In this document: positions 60,209 to 64,000 of the stretch, piece by piece
Position numbering within the stretch: position 1 is the first letter of the stretch
Layout of the letters: every line of letters begins with the position of its first letter
From: an uncultured Lachnospiraceae bacterium
Lineage (GTDB): Bacteria; Bacillota; Clostridia; Lachnospirales; Lachnospiraceae
DNA length: 64,000 nucleotides
NCBI GenBank assembly: GCA_910584585.1
Contig: CAJUBP010000020.1
Span: forward strand, 3,979 to 67,978
Direction: 5' to 3'
The notes under the pieces: generated by a model
What the model saw: only the letters and a program-made list of their open reading frames with translations
Database searches by the model: none
What the model was told of the DNA's origin: nothing
Translations under genes and position numbers: made by a program

Positions 60209-60946
60209 TTGAGTAAATTATATGTGGTGGGCATTGGGCCGGGAAGTTATGAGGAAATGACGCTGCGGGCGATCCGCACGCTGGAACGGTGCCAGGTTAT
60301 TGTGGGATATACTGTGTATGTGGATCTGGTGAAAGAGCATTTTCCAGATAAGGAATTTCTTACCACTCCCATGCGCCAGGAGGTGGAGCGGTGCCGCCTT
60401 GCCTTTGAGCAGGCAGCAGGGGGAAAAGAAACCGGGATGATTTGCAGCGGAGACGCCGGAGTCTACGGCATGAGCGGCGTGATTTTGGAAATCGGCGCGG
60501 AATATCCCCAGGTGTCTGTGGAGATTGTTCCCGGAGTTACGGCTGCGTTAAGCGGCGGGGCGCTGCTTGGGGCTCCGCTGATGCATGATTTTGCGGTCAT
60601 CAGCCTCAGTGATTTGATGACGCCCTGGGAGTTGATTGCCAAGCGGCTGGAAGCGGCGGCCAGCGCGGATTTTTCCGTCTGCATCTATAATCCCTCCAGC
60701 AAAAAGCGGGGAGATTATCTCAAGAAAGCCTGTGAGATTCTCAGGAAATATAAGAGCGGGGATACGGTCTGCGGAGTGGCGTTCAATATCGGGCGCCAAG
60801 GGGAAGGCAGGACGTTCTATACTCTGGATGAGCTTGCGCAGGTGCGGACGGATATGTTTTCCACTGTGTTTGTAGGCAATTCTGCCACGAAACTTGTAAA
60901 TGGGAATATGGTGACGCCCAGAGGATATGTGATTGACAAGAAATAG
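60209..60946 (+). CDS. cbiH: Cobalt-factor III C17-methyltransferase CbiH
   Basis: The start is taken as TTG 60209 (MSKLYVVGIGPGSYEEMT), eight bases after GGAG; a GTG at 60200 is the alternative. The 245 residues have GIGPGSYEEMTLRAIRTLERCQVIVGYTVY, CSGDAGVYGMSGVILEIG, PGVTAALSGGALLGAPLMHDFAVISLSDLMTPWE and ICIYNPSSKKRGDYLKKACEIL-type text, all characteristic of CbiH/CobJ. It methylates C17 and causes ring contraction. It lies between cbiG and the fused cbiJ-E-T gene. Confidence 0.94.
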   Translation: MSKLYVVGIGPGSYEEMTLRAIRTLERCQVIVGYTVYVDLVKEHFPDKEFLTTPMRQEVERCRLAFEQAAGGKETGMICSGDAGVYGMSGVILEIGAEYPQVSVEIVPGVTAALSGGALLGAPLMHDFAVISLSDLMTPWELIAKRLEAAASADFSVCIYNPSSKKRGDYLKKACEILRKYKSGDTVCGVAFNIGRQGEGRTFYTLDELAQVRTDMFSTVFVGNSATKLVNGNMVTPRGYVIDKK

Positions 60947-60987
60947 AACCGCCGATATTTGTATCAGTGGATAATGAAGGATAAGGA

Positions 60988-63240
60988 ATGAAAGAAAAAG
61001 AAATACTGATATTCTCAGGAACAAGCGAGGGAAGAAATCTGGCGGAGATTCTGCTCCGAAAGGGGATTGCTGTTACTGTCTGTGTAGCCACAGAATACGG
61101 GCAGGAGATGATGGAACAAACGGACAATCAACGGCTGACTCTTCGGGCCGGGCGGATGGATGTCTCAGAGATGGAACGTCTTGTAAAGGAAAAGGAATGG
61201 CTGGCCATTGTGGACGCCACACACCCTTTTGCGGAAGAAGTGACCCAGAATATTGCGGCGGCATGCGAAAATCAGGGCAGAGAAGTTATGCGGCTGCTGC
61301 GGGAACCAACGGATGATATCGGACAGGATCAGAAGATATTGTTTGTGGATTCTGTGGAAGAAGCGGCCCTGTATTTGAACCAGACTACAGGAAATATTCT
61401 TCTGACAACCGGAAGCAAATCCCTGCCGGAATATGTGGAAAAAATTCAGGATATCAGCCGGATTTATGTAAGGATTCTGCCATTGGGTCAGGAAGTGGAG
61501 AAGTGCCGCAGCCTTGGTTTAAAGGGCAGGCAGATTATTTGTATGCAGGGTCCTTTCAGTGAAAGAATGAATGCGGCCACAATGGAAGAAATCAATGCGT
61601 CGGTTCTGGTGACTAAGGAAACGGCAGCGGCAGGGGGATATCCGGAAAAACTGGCGGCAGCCAGACAGGCGGGAGCGGAAACAGTGGTAATCCGCCGGCC
61701 CAAAGAGCAGGGCTTGCCGCTGAATGAAATTTTGCGGGAAATCGGTCTGGAGCCGGAAGGAGAAAATATACAGAAAATCAGCCTGGAGCCAGAAGAAAAT
61801 ATACAGAGAATCAGCCTGAAGCCGGAAGAAGAAACAGCCGATATAAGTAAATATCAGATTGCCATTGCCGGAATCGGAATGGGAAATATCCTGAATATGA
61901 CAGGAGAAGTACAGCAGGCATGCCAGGAAGCCGATTTGCTCATCGGGGCCGGGCGGATGCTGGATACCGTCCGTGAATTGGGGAAGCCGTCGGCGAAGCT
62001 GTATCTTGGAACAGAGATTGCCAGATATATTCTGGAACATCCCCAATACCATAAGATTGCGGTGCTGCTGTCCGGAGACGTGGGATTCTACAGCGGGGCA
62101 AAGAAGCTGCTGCAGGCGCTGAAAGAAGCGGGGCTTGCAGAAGAACCGAATGTGACATTATTCGAACAGTCTCCAAAAGGTGCCCAGGCGTTGGAAGAAG
62201 CGGGGCTTGCGGAAGAACGGCCGGAAGAAGGCGTTTTCGGCGAAAGGAGCGTTCTGTCAGGAGAAATTGGGGCGCAGAAAGCAGAGAACAGCCAAAGGCA
62301 CCGGTACCAGATCCGTCTGTTATGCGGAATCTCATCGGTGCAGTATTTTGCGTCGAAGCTGCAGATTCCCTGGGAGGATATTACGCTGATGAGCGATCAC
62401 GGCAGACGGCAGAATATTGTCGGCATGCTTCATACTCATGAAAAAGTATTTACCCTCACAGACGGCGACAAAGGGGTGCGCAGGCTCAGCGGAGAGCTGC
62501 TCCGCTACGGCCTTGGCAGCGTGAAAATGTATGTGGGCTGTCAGCTCAGCTATCCGGATGAGGAAATTGCGGCAGGGATGCCGGAGCAATTTCTGGATTA
62601 TGAGAAAGAAGGCATTATGGCAGTATTGCTGATCCACAAAGAGGCAAAAGAAACGCCTGTAACCCATGGAATTTCCGACGAGCTGTTTGTCCGGGGCAAA
62701 GTGCCTATGACCAAAGAAGAGGTGCGGAGCGTTTCCCTTTCCAAGCTGGCGCTGTGCCGGGATTCTGTGGTATATGACATCGGTGCGGGAACCGGCAGCA
62801 TTGCGGCGGAGTGCGCCCGGATTGCAGCAGAAGGAAAAGTATATGCCATTGAGAAGAATCCGAAGGCCCTGGAACTGATTGAAAAGAATAAGCATTATCA
62901 CCGGGCCTGGAATCTTGACACCATTGCGGGTGAGGCGCCGGAGGCTTTGGAGGGCCTGGAAGCCCCCACGCACGCGTTTATCGGCGGAAGCAGCGGGAAA
63001 TTAGAGCGGATTCTGGAAGTCTTGTGGCAGAAATCTCCCGGCGTGCGGATTGTTCTGAACGTGATTTCACTGGAAACCCTGCAGGAAGCAGTGAAAGCGC
63101 TGAAAAAATATGACATAGAACAGCAGGAAATTGTTCAGGTCACAGTGGCGAAAGCCAGACAGCTTGGAAGCCATCATCTGATGATGGGGCAGAATCCAGT
63201 TTATATTATCACCCTGCAGAAATCCGGCGGCCGGTTATGA
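60988..63240 (+). CDS. Fused CbiJ-CbiE-CbiT: precorrin-6A reductase plus precorrin-6Y/7 methyltransferase-decarboxylase
   Basis: 750 residues. 1-255 is CbiJ (FSGTSEGRNLAEILLRKGIAVTVCVATEYG, VDATHPFAEEVTQNIAAACENQGREVMRLLRE, TTGSKSLPEYVE, ETAAAGGYPEKLAAARQAGAETVVIRRP). A linker with three (I/L)SLEPEEN-like repeats follows (about 255-285). About 290-560 is CbiE (IAGIGMGNILNMTGEVQQACQEADLLIGAGRMLD, LLSGDVGFYSGAKKL). About 570-750 is CbiT (VPMTKEEVRSVSLSKLALCRDSVVYDIGAGTGSIAAE). Fusion of E and T is known as CobL; adding J at the front is rarer. Within CbiE an extra 50 or so residues hold a repeated EAGLAEE(P/R) block. Confidence 0.92.
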   Translation: MKEKEILIFSGTSEGRNLAEILLRKGIAVTVCVATEYGQEMMEQTDNQRLTLRAGRMDVSEMERLVKEKEWLAIVDATHPFAEEVTQNIAAACENQGREVMRLLREPTDDIGQDQKILFVDSVEEAALYLNQTTGNILLTTGSKSLPEYVEKIQDISRIYVRILPLGQEVEKCRSLGLKGRQIICMQGPFSERMNAATMEEINASVLVTKETAAAGGYPEKLAAARQAGAETVVIRRPKEQGLPLNEILREIGLEPEGENIQKISLEPEENIQRISLKPEEETADISKYQIAIAGIGMGNILNMTGEVQQACQEADLLIGAGRMLDTVRELGKPSAKLYLGTEIARYILEHPQYHKIAVLLSGDVGFYSGAKKLLQALKEAGLAEEPNVTLFEQSPKGAQALEEAGLAEERPEEGVFGERSVLSGEIGAQKAENSQRHRYQIRLLCGISSVQYFASKLQIPWEDITLMSDHGRRQNIVGMLHTHEKVFTLTDGDKGVRRLSGELLRYGLGSVKMYVGCQLSYPDEEIAAGMPEQFLDYEKEGIMAVLLIHKEAKETPVTHGISDELFVRGKVPMTKEEVRSVSLSKLALCRDSVVYDIGAGTGSIAAECARIAAEGKVYAIEKNPKALELIEKNKHYHRAWNLDTIAGEAPEALEGLEAPTHAFIGGSSGKLERILEVLWQKSPGVRIVLNVISLETLQEAVKALKKYDIEQQEIVQVTVAKARQLGSHHLMMGQNPVYIITLQKSGGRL

Positions 63241-63303
63241 AAGATTCGGCAGTGAGGAACTGTTCAGAAATAACCTGGCTAGTATCGATCATGGAGGTTT
63301 TTA

Positions 63304-63939
63304 ATGATAGATAAAATTAACAACCAGAAATATTATGATTACGCCAAAGTAAATCAACAGAAAAGAGAGAGCACCGAAGCTTCGGGATTCAGCCTGAATC
63401 TGGGGAAAGAGGGTGTGATCTATGAGCAGAGTGAGCAGAAAAAAACGGAAAAGCCAAAAGAATCTGTCCTGGAACAGGAAGAGACAGACGGCAGTGCCAG
63501 GAGTGCCCGGGGAGTAAAGCTGGAAATTTCTGACCGGGGATTTCAGAAGTCCGTCCGGGAAAAACAACGAGGTTCTCTGGCGGAGGAAGTAAAAAAATAC
63601 GCCAGGATGGCAGTGGATTTTCTGAAAGCCGTCTGGGACAGAGTTTGGAATGACAAGCCGGAAGTGCTGGAACCGGAAGAAGTGAAACAGGAAGAATTTC
63701 CTGAGATCTTGGAGGATAAAATAGCGGAATCCATTTATTCCCAGGCGGAGATCCGGCGGATCTTTCAGCGGGGCGATCAGCAGGAGATTGCCGATTTTAT
63801 TTCCAATCATGGCGAAAAGCAGCTGGCCAAAAATACAGAGCTTCTCACCCAGTATGACAGAAAAGGCAGTATTGTGGGAATCAGCAATTCAGATAAGGAT
63901 TTGATTCTGCACGGGAACCGGAACCAGATAAAGCTGTGA
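63304..63939 (+). CDS. Unrecognised hydrophilic protein
   Basis: 211 residues, charged and without signal peptide or membrane span. It opens MIDKINNQKYYDYAKVNQQKRESTEASGFSLNLGKEG, has a Lys/Glu-rich middle and a helical RGSLAEEVKKYARMAVDFLKAVWDRVWND segment (about 98-125), and ends in an ISNHGEKQLAKNTELLTQYDRKGSIVGISNSDKDLILHGN stretch. ATGGAGG lies before the start. I do not recognise the family; it follows the cobalamin genes but shows no link to corrin chemistry. Confidence 0.6.
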   Translation: MIDKINNQKYYDYAKVNQQKRESTEASGFSLNLGKEGVIYEQSEQKKTEKPKESVLEQEETDGSARSARGVKLEISDRGFQKSVREKQRGSLAEEVKKYARMAVDFLKAVWDRVWNDKPEVLEPEEVKQEEFPEILEDKIAESIYSQAEIRRIFQRGDQQEIADFISNHGEKQLAKNTELLTQYDRKGSIVGISNSDKDLILHGNRNQIKL

Positions 63940-63944
63940 GAAGA

Positions 63945-64000
63945 TGCATCTGGCAAATGCGGAAATTCTGCAATGGGTGCAGGCATCTGGCAAATGCGGA
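63945..64000 (+). repeat. 38-base direct repeat, cut by window end
   Basis: GCATCTGGCAAATGCGGA at 63945 recurs at 63983 and runs to the window edge, directly after the unrecognised gene. More copies may follow beyond the window. Confidence 0.8.

Overview
The window looks like a chromosomal segment of a strictly anaerobic gut-type Clostridia, most likely Lachnospiraceae. The grounds are moderate GC with AGGAGG-type ribosome sites, acyl-CoA/ETF redox chemistry, an anaerobic (Cbi-type) cobalamin pathway, rubredoxins, FeoAB, and lysine-rich Big2/cell-wall style surface proteins. No rRNA, tRNA or CRISPR array was recognised.

Layout. (1) 1-16664: two divergent operons resembling an enlarged cai (carnitine/crotonobetaine) system. 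The leftward operon runs fixA, fixB, caiC-like ligase, etfB, etfA (cut by the window start). The rightward operon holds two family III CoA-transferases, a metallo-hydrolase, a CaiD-like hydratase, a CaiA-like and a Bcd-like acyl-CoA dehydrogenase, a 35-residue membrane peptide plus SSS symporter, a YitT protein, an MFS carrier and an esterase, and ends at a strong terminator. (2) 16670-18600: an IS200-type element, a 180-bp palindromic element and a LacI regulator. (3) 18700-26200: a rubredoxin-glutamate synthase-like protein with a large hybrid kinase, an OmpR/kinase pair, and remnants of two mobile-type nuclease/ATPase genes. (4) 26400-35400: a lipoprotein/permease/permease/adaptor/membrane-protein operon and a large surface protein. 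(5) 35366-38700: DtxR-type regulator, feoA, feoA, feoB. (6) 38750-43400: a MITE, then a HAD phosphatase, PTS IIBCA and LacI regulator. (7) 43470-52020: DUF2325 protein and rubredoxin, then two paralogous Big2 surface-protein genes whose promoters carry poly-G tracts, with an Rpn-like nuclease between them. (8) 52137-55800: class V aminotransferase, nadA, and a queuosine-salvage pair (YhhQ-type transporter and radical SAM protein). (9) 55834-56028: a probable 6S RNA on the minus strand. (10) 56071-63240: the cobalamin operon cbiD, cbiL, cbiF, cbiG, cbiH and a cbiJ-cbiE-cbiT fusion, preceded by an unusual leader, followed by an unrecognised gene.

The three observations most worth following are: the cbi leader, made of three tandem 71-nt units, each able to form a pseudoknot around a perfect ribosome site and a mini-ORF, the last of which overlaps the TTG start of cbiD; the two poly-G promoters, where 11 versus 8 G residues give 17- versus 14-bp spacers, predicting phase-variable surface proteins; and a 16-nt operator, T(T/A)AGC-N3-TACTAA(C/T)T, shared by feoA, feoB and the DUF2325/rubredoxin genes, probably read by the adjacent DtxR-type regulator. 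All identifications come from reading the sequence and remembered family features; no database search or folding program was run.
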